In this document: positions 1 through 7,973 of the stretch, in pieces
Position numbering within the stretch: position 1 is the first letter of the stretch
How the letters are laid out: each line of letters starts with the position of its first letter
Source: Candidatus Gastranaerophilales bacterium
GTDB lineage: Bacteria; Cyanobacteriota; Vampirovibrionia; Gastranaerophilales; Gastranaerophilaceae
Direction: 5' to 3'
Length of the DNA: 26,489 bases
Assembly (NCBI GenBank): GCA_023662705.1
Contig: JAMPIM010000028.1
Span: forward strand, 1 to 26,489
The notes under the pieces: generated by a model
The model's database searches: none
Told to the model about the DNA's origin: nothing
What the model saw: only the letters and a program-made list of their open reading frames with translations
Program-made: the position numbers and the translations under genes

Positions 1-24
1 TTATATTAAAAAAAATTTTATTAT

Positions 25-53
25 TTGTCACTATTTTTATATTAGTATATAAT
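25..53 (+). promoter_or_regulatory. sigma70-like promoter of the giant coiled-coil gene
   Basis: TTGTCA at 25-30 is followed by a 17-base spacer and a perfect TATAAT at 48-53. Transcription would start near 60, leaving a short leader of about 30 bases before the ATG at 92. The match to consensus and the spacing are seen directly; activity is inferred. Confidence 0.7.
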
Positions 54-91
54 ATATAAATGTAATATGTAGGATGTGGGATAGTAGTTTT

Positions 92-3000
92 ATGGCAGAT
101 TTTGATAATTTATCGGGGATTAATGAGAATTTTGACACAATTAAAACACTCTTAAATTCAATAAGAGCGCAGGGAATTCTCAATACTTCCGACGTAGACA
201 AGTTGTTATCGGGGATTAATTCTAAATTAGAAAAAATTAATACCGAAGAAGATATCGACTTAATTAAAATATTCTTATCAGAGCTTAAACAAAATCTGGA
301 TGAGAGACACAGCGTTCTTATCTCCAAGTTTGGTGCTATAGAATCACTATTCTCTAACCTGTTAAAAAACAGTTCCGAAATGCCAAAATCTGCGGAACTA
401 AAAGAACTGTTTGATATTGTAGCTACAAACCTGTCTGTTTTTTCAAGAGAAGTTGTTTCACAAAAAGAATCCCTTACTGATATTACATTAAGACTTGATG
501 CACTACGCTCTGATGATTCTCAAAAACGCGATATTATCAAGAATATTTCTTTATTAAAAACAGATTTAGAGCGTTTAAACAACGGTTTTGATTCTATTGT
601 CCTAAGTCTAAACGACAATTTCAAAACTATTATCAAAACAATTGCATCTTTTGATAAAACCGACTATTTCGACAGATTTGCAGATGTTTTGACAGGCATG
701 GAAATGTCTTCTAACACAATTCTTTCTGCGGTTCAGGTACTTGATAAAAAGACCGAACAAATTGAAACTGTTTTGCAGAACCTTGCTACACAGGATGATA
801 TCACTGCAGCGAAAGAGCGTTTGTTTGACTTATCAGCTCAAAGTCATGAGCTTACTGCCGCAGTTGGAGATTTAAGCAACCGCTATATTAAAATTGACAA
901 TCTTGCAGAAAAAATTGACGCATCAGTTGATATTATTGCAAGTTTAAAATCAGTATTGGAAGATGCAGATAACCAGAACACACATACAATTTTAGACAGA
1001 TTGAATGTATTAGAAGTTGAGCTTCGTACTATTTCTACCGATACAAAATTTGAAGAATTCAAAGTTGCATTAGAATCAGCTTTAAAAAACATTCTTGATG
1101 AGACATTAGGATTAGAATCTGCAATATCTCAAAAAGGAACTGATATTACAACAGAGGTAAATCTTGCGATACAAAAACTTGCTACATTGCAGGATGCTAA
1201 TATCACAAGAGTTTTAAACGATATTTCAACAAGTGCGGATGCTTTAAATTCAAAACTTGCACAAACCCAGAGTTCTATTGCTACATTATGTGAAAAGAAT
1301 TTTGGTTCTGTATTTGAAAATATTTCTAACGTAAAAAAACTCATTGCGCAGATTGATGAAAACAGCGTATCTGCTAACAATGCTATTTTTGCAAGCATTA
1401 CTGACAGACTGGCACTTTTTGAAAACAGTCTTAAAGTTTCGCTTGAAACTCAGGAAAAGAATGTATCAGCTTCTTCTCTAAGACTTCTTGAACAGGTTGA
1501 AAACATTAAGAATCTTTCGGGCGTTCTTGATTACAAAATGGACTCAACAGTTGTTGAAGCCGGAAACGTAAAAAGAGAACTTTCTTCTCTTAAAGATGCA
1601 GTTGAAGCAGTTCTTGCACTTGATTTTGTTAACACCGTTAAAGATTTAAGAGTTGATTTGTATGCTTCTAAACAAGAGCTTATGAACACTGTTGAAAACA
1701 CAAATCATGAGCTTTCGGATAAAGTTACAAACGACTTGTACGGAAAATACGAGCTGCTTATCAGCAAATTAGATTCTGTAGAGGACGAGTTCAAGAAGAC
1801 TCAAACAGAATCACTGGCAAGCCTTAAAGGAATATTGGAAAATATTTCATCTTCAATTGTTGATGTACTTTCTTATGTAGGAGAACAGAGAATTGCAAGC
1901 GACAGCGGATTTAACGGCAAATTGGATGAAATTTCTACTGTTGTTAGAGAAACAAGTCTAAACTATGTTGAAAGTATCAGAGAAGTTATTGATGTTATAA
2001 GAATTTCGGTTGAAAACAGCCTGAAAAACATGGAAGATAATACAGCTGCAAGCCTTGATTCCGTAAAAAAATCAATCAGTGAAAATTCTGAAGATTTGAA
2101 AAAAGATATTAAATATTCTTATTCAAAATTACTTGAAATTCAGGATTCTTATAAAGAAATTAAGGAAATGCTGAGCATTAACAGCATCAATTCTTCTGAC
2201 AGATTTGACGGAATTATTGCTACAGCAGAAGGGGTTAAGACTGATTTTGAATCTCAGATTATTTCTTTAAAAGGAAGTTTGCTTGATAAGATTTCTGAAT
2301 TCAAGCAGGAATTTACCTGTGCAAATGCTGATAAAGTCAGCGAGTTAAAATTTGCGGTAGAAAACCTTTACAGCAAAAATGCTCAGGAAGTTTCCGAATT
2401 ATTAACAGATGTAAGAGATTTATTAGGAAGTTTCTCAACAGAAGACAATAACTCAAGAGCTGCAACTTTAGCAAAAATCCTTGATAATTTTGTTGCTTTA
2501 AAGAGCTTTATTTCTTCTATGAATGATAAAACCGCTAATGATGTAAAACATCAGGTAGATGTTATTCTTGCAGATTTTGCAAATGTTAAAGCTATTTTAG
2601 ACAAGCTTGACGAAAATGTTGACGGCGATATGACAAGACAGCTTTCAATTATAGAAAGCAACTTCGAATCTCTTGTATCTCAGATTACAATCTTGTTCGA
2701 CAAATCAGACCGAGCTTTAACAGACAAAATCAATGATGAGTTTGCAAAAATTTCATTACAAATGCAGGAATCTGTTTCCGAAAAACTTGAAGCATACAAG
2801 CTCAAAATAGAAGAAACTTTTGATAAACTTCAAAACAGAAGTATTGAACAATCAAGCTATCTTCAAAACAGAATCGCGGACTTAAATACTGCAATGAAAT
2901 CTGTTTGGGAAGAACAAAGCGAAAATAACTACAAGCAGATAGAAGAAATGACAGCTATTCTCAAAGCTGTACTTGATGAAAACATCAAACTTACTGCTGT

Positions 3001-6000
3001 TGATTATGTTTCATTCAAAGAAAAGCTTGGCGAATTTGCGAAAAACATTGAGACTAATAATAATGTTTTAACACAGGATTTAAAAGCTCAGCTTGATGAT
3101 ATTACTAAATATATTGATTCTGTACTTGATATTCAGGCGCAGGAAATTGAAACCCGTTATGATGAAATTAATGCAAAATCTTCTGAATTATTGGGATATC
3201 AGAACAAACTGTCCGTAAAATTCACTGATTTAGAAGGTAAACAAGATAAACTTTCAGCAGAGGCTGCTAAAAACACAGCTGATATTACTGCAAAGCTTAG
3301 CAGCAATCACGCAGAAACACTTAAAACAATGGCTGAATTAAGTGTTGTTACAGCAGAACAGCTTGAAGATATTAAAACAGAGACAGTTAATGCAATTGAT
3401 GAAATGCAAAGCCTATCAAAGAATCAGTTTGATATTTTGCAAGCTACACATGACAGCATTACAAATACTGTTAATGACTTAAACACCAAAGCAGAAAAAC
3501 GCTGGGAAGTTTTAAACCAGAATGCCGAATCCGCTCTTTCCAAACAAATGGAATTTGCTCAAGCGGCTAACAATGCTGAAATACAGGCTTTAAATGAAAT
3601 TAAAACCGTAGCGGATGAACATCTTAATTATTCAAGAATCGCTCAGACAGATACATTACAAGCTATCGATAATGTTCAGGCATTAACAGAAGAGAGTCTG
3701 GGAACATTAGAAGATACAAAAGCTGATATTGCATCTCTTACACAGATTTGCGTTACAAATAATTCTCTTGTTTCAAAATCAGAAGAACTAGCAACCGAAA
3801 GACATCAGGAAGTTCAGATTCAAACTGATAGTATTTTAAATACAGCTAAAAACATTGAAGGTATTGTAAATAAATCAGAAGAATTAGCATCAGAAAGACA
3901 TGATAATGTTATCCAGCAAGCCGAAAACATTCTGAATTCGGTTAAAAACATTGAAGTAACATATTCTACAAAAAATGACCTTGCTTCTTTAGCAAAAGTT
4001 GTTGCGGATAATAAAGCTTTATTGGGTCATTTGGATACGTCTTTAACAAACAGTGTTACTGCCTTAAATGCACTTACGGCTGAAATTTCAGCAGGAGAGC
4101 TTCAAACTCTTGATTCTTATGTAAATCATCTTCTTGAACAAATTGAAGATGCAAAACAAAATGTCAAAGTTTGCAAAGACCTGATTATAGAATTCACCAA
4201 AAATGAACTTGATGCAATTTCAAAAAATATTGAAAAAGAAACTGATATTATTATCGGTGATTTGGTTGAGCAATTTGATTTACTAAGACAATCACAAGCT
4301 GATGATATTATAGTTCTGGCTTCAAAAGTGGAAGAAATTGTTAGCGCTCAAGTTTACGATAATATCGAAGATTTAAAATCATATCTTGATATTAAAACTG
4401 ATAATTCTGTTTTATCAGAAAAATTGGATAACTTAAAATCAGATATGATGACTTCTGTTGATGATATTATCGCTAATGTTAATACAATGTTAACATCAAG
4501 CGCATTCAGCTCAGAAATTAATGATTTTAGGCTTGCTGTAGAGTTAACTGTATCAAATGCAGCTGATACTTTAAATTCTAAAATATCAGAGTTTATTAGC
4601 CAAAATACTGATAAAGTGGAAGAAAAATTAGCAGTATTTGATAAGAAATTCATTGATACTCTTGTTGATAAATACGAAGAAATCAAATTGATTTCTAATC
4701 AATCGCAAGAATCTTTCCAAGCTGTACAAAGTTCATTGAACGATATTCTCAGCCGTTTCAGCGAAGTTAAAGAAAGCACTAACAGCAAAATTGAAATGCT
4801 AACTGAATCAGTTGAGAATGCAAATAATTCAACAACTCGCGAACTTCACATATTGAATGAAGCTTTTGAAAATCTTCGTTCACAGATTTCCAACAAATCT
4901 TTTGATGAAGCATTCCAAGCATCTATTAACAAACAAATCGGCGGTTTGGAAGAACTTATATGTGAGCAAATGGGCTATATAGAAGATATCAGTGACCTTT
5001 GCGGAATGAATCTTCCGGAAGTTGCTGAACTAAATACCATTGTAAAACATTCTGTATTGGAATCACTTAATGATTTACAAACAAAATTTGATTTACAGGA
5101 TATTGAAGGAACTCTGGAAAACGAACTTAAACAGTTTAAAACTGATATAGTTACCCAGTTCCTGAATGTATTCAACCAGATTTCGTTTGTAACGGAACAA
5201 GAAGAAATCCTTGACTTTGTTCACGAAAAACACGAAGAATTGATTACAATCTTAAGCCACATTGTTACTACAACAGCTGAAATCGAAACAGTAAAAGAAA
5301 ATGTTGCAATTGTCGATAACAAGATTGATAACTTAAAAGAAGATATTGACCTTATTAATGAAAAGATTACTGCAATCATTTCAGCAGAAGGTGATATTGA
5401 CTATGTTTACAGCTTACAGGATTTGGAATCCGATATAGCAAACCTTCGTATTGAATTAAATTCAATGAAAGAAAACGACCACGGTCAAGAATTTCAGGAT
5501 TTAATCAAGTCGACAAATGATATTTATAAACTTGTTGAATCAATCAAGACAGAACTTCCTAACAAAAGAGATTTTGAAGGAATTGCAGAAGATATTGTAA
5601 GTATCAGCACAAGAACTAACAAGTTGATTCTTGCCTCTGATGAGTCATATAAGACTTTGCAGGATAATTTACAGGACTTCAAACTTGTTATAAATGATTT
5701 GGACGAAAGAACCAAGAACTTTGCACAAGAATCCGGCATGGATAAAGTTAATGCAAAATTGAATGCTATTAACTCTATGATGGAAAAGGGTGCAAAAACA
5801 AATCAAGTATTCAATCAGGTATTTGAATACCTTGCTGAATGGGTTGATAACGCCAGCGTTCAGATTAACTCTATTACCGATAGAGTTGAAACATTAGGCG
5901 AAATCGGTCAAATCAAAGATATGCTTGCAGACTTGAAAGCAGGAGCAGAAGATAATACTGAAACAGTTGAATTAATCGAAGCTCTTGGGGCAGTATTTGA

Positions 6001-6322
6001 CAAACAGACAAAACGAATTTCGTCACTTGAAGCAAAACTTGATAAAATCATTGTTGAGACTACAATTAATAACAGAAACAATAAACTTGATTTAACTCCT
6101 ATGGAAGACACTTTGAACCGTTTCTTGGTTGCAATGGATGAAAAGATGACTTCTCAGCAGGCAAAAATTGATTCTTTGGAAGCAAAACTAGCAGGAGCTC
6201 TCGAGTTATTGGACGGAAAAGAAACCGCGCAGCTTACAAAAAAAGTCGGCGGTATGGACAGACAAATAGCCAAGCTTAATAAAAGCATCGAGAAAATAGC
6301 ATCACATGTTGTTGAAAGATAA
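92..6322 (+). CDS. Giant coiled-coil rod protein, function unknown
   Basis: A protein of 2076 residues (about 230 kDa) that I cannot place in a named family. It is made almost wholly of helix-forming sequence with hydrophobic residues at heptad-like spacing. Reading through it I find only four prolines (in EMPKS, NLPEV, ELPNK and LTPME), which suggests very long uninterrupted alpha-helices. There is no signal peptide, membrane segment or catalytic motif, so a cytoplasmic structural or scaffold role is the simplest inference. A tandem repeat of 32 residues lies at about 1230-1288 (SEELATERH.../SEELASERH...). I prefer the ATG at 92 because a GGGA lies 10 bases before it; an in-frame ATG at 74 would add six residues but has no well-spaced ribosome site. 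The stop overlaps the downstream oxidase gene by 17 bases, so the two are probably cotranscribed. It could be a cytoskeletal filament, a polar organiser or a cell-length ruler; nothing visible decides between these. Confidence 0.9.
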   Translation: MADFDNLSGINENFDTIKTLLNSIRAQGILNTSDVDKLLSGINSKLEKINTEEDIDLIKIFLSELKQNLDERHSVLISKFGAIESLFSNLLKNSSEMPKSAELKELFDIVATNLSVFSREVVSQKESLTDITLRLDALRSDDSQKRDIIKNISLLKTDLERLNNGFDSIVLSLNDNFKTIIKTIASFDKTDYFDRFADVLTGMEMSSNTILSAVQVLDKKTEQIETVLQNLATQDDITAAKERLFDLSAQSHELTAAVGDLSNRYIKIDNLAEKIDASVDIIASLKSVLEDADNQNTHTILDRLNVLEVELRTISTDTKFEEFKVALESALKNILDETLGLESAISQKGTDITTEVNLAIQKLATLQDANITRVLNDISTSADALNSKLAQTQSSIATLCEKNFGSVFENISNVKKLIAQIDENSVSANNAIFASITDRLALFENSLKVSLETQEKNVSASSLRLLEQVENIKNLSGVLDYKMDSTVVEAGNVKRELSSLKDAVEAVLALDFVNTVKDLRVDLYASKQELMNTVENTNHELSDKVTNDLYGKYELLISKLDSVEDEFKKTQTESLASLKGILENISSSIVDVLSYVGEQRIASDSGFNGKLDEISTVVRETSLNYVESIREVIDVIRISVENSLKNMEDNTAASLDSVKKSISENSEDLKKDIKYSYSKLLEIQDSYKEIKEMLSINSINSSDRFDGIIATAEGVKTDFESQIISLKGSLLDKISEFKQEFTCANADKVSELKFAVENLYSKNAQEVSELLTDVRDLLGSFSTEDNNSRAATLAKILDNFVALKSFISSMNDKTANDVKHQVDVILADFANVKAILDKLDENVDGDMTRQLSIIESNFESLVSQITILFDKSDRALTDKINDEFAKISLQMQESVSEKLEAYKLKIEETFDKLQNRSIEQSSYLQNRIADLNTAMKSVWEEQSENNYKQIEEMTAILKAVLDENIKLTAVDYVSFKEKLGEFAKNIETNNNVLTQDLKAQLDDITKYIDSVLDIQAQEIETRYDEINAKSSELLGYQNKLSVKFTDLEGKQDKLSAEAAKNTADITAKLSSNHAETLKTMAELSVVTAEQLEDIKTETVNAIDEMQSLSKNQFDILQATHDSITNTVNDLNTKAEKRWEVLNQNAESALSKQMEFAQAANNAEIQALNEIKTVADEHLNYSRIAQTDTLQAIDNVQALTEESLGTLEDTKADIASLTQICVTNNSLVSKSEELATERHQEVQIQTDSILNTAKNIEGIVNKSEELASERHDNVIQQAENILNSVKNIEVTYSTKNDLASLAKVVADNKALLGHLDTSLTNSVTALNALTAEISAGELQTLDSYVNHLLEQIEDAKQNVKVCKDLIIEFTKNELDAISKNIEKETDIIIGDLVEQFDLLRQSQADDIIVLASKVEEIVSAQVYDNIEDLKSYLDIKTDNSVLSEKLDNLKSDMMTSVDDIIANVNTMLTSSAFSSEINDFRLAVELTVSNAADTLNSKISEFISQNTDKVEEKLAVFDKKFIDTLVDKYEEIKLISNQSQESFQAVQSSLNDILSRFSEVKESTNSKIEMLTESVENANNSTTRELHILNEAFENLRSQISNKSFDEAFQASINKQIGGLEELICEQMGYIEDISDLCGMNLPEVAELNTIVKHSVLESLNDLQTKFDLQDIEGTLENELKQFKTDIVTQFLNVFNQISFVTEQEEILDFVHEKHEELITILSHIVTTTAEIETVKENVAIVDNKIDNLKEDIDLINEKITAIISAEGDIDYVYSLQDLESDIANLRIELNSMKENDHGQEFQDLIKSTNDIYKLVESIKTELPNKRDFEGIAEDIVSISTRTNKLILASDESYKTLQDNLQDFKLVINDLDERTKNFAQESGMDKVNAKLNAINSMMEKGAKTNQVFNQVFEYLAEWVDNASVQINSITDRVETLGEIGQIKDMLADLKAGAEDNTETVELIEALGAVFDKQTKRISSLEAKLDKIIVETTINNRNNKLDLTPMEDTLNRFLVAMDEKMTSQQAKIDSLEAKLAGALELLDGKETAQLTKKVGGMDRQIAKLNKSIEKIASHVVER
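3779..3955 (+). repeat. Tandem 96-base repeat inside the coiled-coil gene
   Basis: Two copies encode SEELATERH...NIE (3779-3859) and SEELASERH...NIE (3875-3955). They are offset by exactly 96 bases, that is 32 codons, and share most residues over 27 positions. The DNA copies have diverged mainly at silent or conservative positions, so this is an old in-frame duplication rather than a fresh slippage product. Confidence 0.8.
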
Positions 6323-7679
6323 ATTAGACAAAATAAAAACAGTTCTAAAAAATGATAACGTTCTTGCAAACTTGGAAGAACGTTATTGCTATTCACGCGA
6401 TGCTTATAATATGAAAAATGAAGGAAAGATTCCTGACTTAGTAGTTTTTGTTGAAACGGTTGAAGAGGTTCAAAAGGTTCTAAAATACGCAAACGAACAC
6501 GAAATACCTGTTGTTTCCAGAGGAGCCGGAACAAATATGGTTGGAGCTTGTGTCTGTGCAGAAGGCGGAATCGTTTTGAATTTTTCTAAAATGAATAAAA
6601 TTTTGGAACTTAATACTGCCAATATGACAGCAAGAGTTCAGCCGGGAGTTATTCTTGGGGATTTGAAAAAAGAAGCAGAGTCACATGGCTTATTTTACCC
6701 CCCTGATCCTTCCAATTTTAAAGTATCTACGGTGGGAGGAAGTATTGCACAATCTTCGGGCGGAGCAATGTCTTTCAAGTACGGAACGACAAAGGATTAT
6801 GTTTTATCTTTGAAAGTGGTTACAGCTGACGGCAGATTGATGACATTTGGGGCTGAAACGATTAAGGATGCTTCAGGATATCATCTTGGCCAATTAATCG
6901 TTGGGAGCGAAGGCACTTTAGCGATTGTGGTGGAAGCAGTGTTGAAGCTCATTCCTAAACCTGAATCCAAAAGGGCTGTTTCTGCTTATTTTAGGAGCAT
7001 GGAAGACGCAATTACTGCTGTAAACGGAATTATTGCCGAACATATTTTCCCTGCTGCAATTGATTTTATGGATAAGAACTCAATGATTACTGTGGAAGAG
7101 TTTGCTAAATGCGGGCTAAAGACAGAAAACGAATGCATGCTGATTATTGATTTAGACGGATTTGAATCATCTATGAATCAGCAAATTCACAAAGTGAACG
7201 AAGTTTTGACCCGTAATAATGCCGCAGGAATTGAAATCTCCGATAAAGAAGATGTTTGGGAAGCCCGTCGTTCTTCCTTTGCAGCATCGGCAAGACTTGC
7301 ACCCGATGTTATCTCGGATGATATTATCGTACCAAGAGAAAACCTTGCAAAAATGATAAAAAAATGTAACGAAATAAGTGCAAAATATAATTTAAAAATG
7401 TGCCTTGTAGGTCATGTCGGGGACGGGAATATTCATCCGCAAATCGCTTTAAATCTGGAAAACGATGAGGAGTTTAAGAACTATATTAGCGCAAAATCAG
7501 AAATGTATGATGCTGCTTTAAGTTTAAACGGGACAATTTCGGCAGAACACGGAATCGGTATTGAAAAACTATCTTATCTTGGAAACACAATGGATAAGAA
7601 TGTTTTAGAATGCATGAAAATGATTAAACTTGCCTTTGATCCGAAAAACATATTAAACCCAGGGAAAATATTCAAATAA
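6306..7679 (+). CDS. glcD: FAD-linked oxidase, GlcD / D-lactate dehydrogenase type
   Basis: A 457-residue flavoprotein of the FAD-binding type 4 (vanillyl-alcohol oxidase fold) family, which oxidises 2-hydroxy acids such as glycolate or D-lactate. The N-terminal FAD domain shows RGAGTN (about 72-77), then DPSNFKVSTVGGSIAQSSGG and VGSEGTLAIV. The C-terminal cap has GHVGDGNIHPQ, EHGIGIEK and the terminal DPKNILNPGKIF, all hallmarks of GlcD. The length is normal for a single-subunit family member. The ATG lies within the last codons of the coiled-coil gene in another frame, so translation may be coupled; no strong ribosome site is visible. No iron-sulfur GlcF partner is next to it. The exact substrate cannot be read from sequence. 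Confidence 0.93.
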   Translation: MLLKDKLDKIKTVLKNDNVLANLEERYCYSRDAYNMKNEGKIPDLVVFVETVEEVQKVLKYANEHEIPVVSRGAGTNMVGACVCAEGGIVLNFSKMNKILELNTANMTARVQPGVILGDLKKEAESHGLFYPPDPSNFKVSTVGGSIAQSSGGAMSFKYGTTKDYVLSLKVVTADGRLMTFGAETIKDASGYHLGQLIVGSEGTLAIVVEAVLKLIPKPESKRAVSAYFRSMEDAITAVNGIIAEHIFPAAIDFMDKNSMITVEEFAKCGLKTENECMLIIDLDGFESSMNQQIHKVNEVLTRNNAAGIEISDKEDVWEARRSSFAASARLAPDVISDDIIVPRENLAKMIKKCNEISAKYNLKMCLVGHVGDGNIHPQIALNLENDEEFKNYISAKSEMYDAALSLNGTISAEHGIGIEKLSYLGNTMDKNVLECMKMIKLAFDPKNILNPGKIFK

Positions 7680-7700
7680 CCAACATTCATGTTAAGAAAT

Positions 7701-7717
7701 GTTACGCAAAATGTAAC
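7701..7717 (+). other. Small inverted repeat GTTAC-7-GTAAC before the flagellin promoter
   Basis: GTTAC and GTAAC form a perfect 5-base inverted repeat around a 7-base loop. The motif ATGTAA recurs at 7711, 7723 and 7741, ending just before the -35 box at 7753. The arrangement could be a regulator site or a weak terminator for the oxidase gene. There is no clear T-run, so I favour a protein-binding site, with low certainty. Confidence 0.3.
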
Positions 7718-7752
7718 AATTTATGTAAATTTTGTTATTAATGTAAAAATAG

Positions 7753-7782
7753 TTGGCATTAAGTAAGTATACAAGGTATAAT
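7753..7782 (+). promoter_or_regulatory. sigma70-like promoter for the flagellin transcript
   Basis: TTGGCA at 7753-7758, an 18-base spacer and a perfect TATAAT at 7777-7782. A start near 7789 would give a leader of about 170 bases ahead of the flagellin ATG. I saw no convincing sigma28 box (TAAA-N15-GCCGATAA), which would be more usual for flagellin. Confidence 0.6.
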
Positions 7783-7808
7783 GGATATATATCGGGATAT
7801 GAGCTTAT

Positions 7809-7973
7809 ATGTTAACAAGTAATGGAATTACATTGCAAAAAACAAATATATATGAACCCTTAGCAGAGCGTTTGGGCTGTGCTTTCACGCGGATTTCCGC
7901 CCTCGCAAATATCGGGGGGGGGGGTAAAACCCGCTCTATAATTGACTTTGGAGGCGTTTTATGTTCAGTATAA
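7809..7973 (+). CDS. Possible 54-residue leader peptide containing the G11 run
   Basis: ATG at 7809 opens a frame of 54 codons that ends at TAA 7971-7973, 13 bases inside the flagellin gene in another frame. The run of 11 G is read as Gly-Gly-Gly-Gly, and the peptide ends in DFGGVLCSV. A weak GGGA lies 11-12 bases upstream of the start. With 12 G the frame would stop at the TAA directly after the run; with 10 G it would stop at TAA about 20 bases before the flagellin ATG. Only the present length carries ribosomes through the flagellin ribosome site. The frame is certain; whether it is translated is not known. It may equally be chance in a non-coding leader. Confidence 0.3.
   Translation: MLTSNGITLQKTNIYEPLAERLGCAFTRISALANIGGGGKTRSIIDFGGVLCSV
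7889..7932 (+). promoter_or_regulatory. Competing hairpins in the flagellin leader
   Basis: Three helices share bases and cannot all form. GCGG (7889-7892) pairs with CCGC (7897-7900). CCGCCCTCG (7897-7905) pairs with the C and the first part of the G run (7913-7921) around a 7-base loop, with one G:T pair and one mismatch. GGG (7922-7924) pairs with CCC (7930-7932) around TAAAA. Their balance would depend on the length of the G run. This is paper folding only. Confidence 0.3.
7914..7924 (+). repeat. Homopolymer of 11 G (possible slippage tract)
   Basis: Eleven consecutive G lie 36 bases before the flagellin ATG, in otherwise AT-rich DNA. Runs of this kind are the classic hotspot for slipped-strand mispairing and phase variation. 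It sits 12 bases before a TATAAT (7937-7942), too close to serve as the spacer of a normal -35/-10 promoter. The more direct effects would be on the leader frame and leader hairpins. In an assembled metagenome the exact count may be wrong. Confidence 0.9.

Noticed and set aside
6154..6534. Minus-strand frame of 126 codons
   Set aside because: It lies opposite the end of the coiled-coil gene and the start of the oxidase gene, both well supported; no ribosome site or family pattern.
7914..7942. G run as the spacer of a phase-variable promoter (as in Neisseria porA)
   Set aside because: Only 12 bases separate the run from TATAAT at 7937, so a -35 at normal distance would fall inside the run; a box upstream of it would need a spacer over 23 bases.
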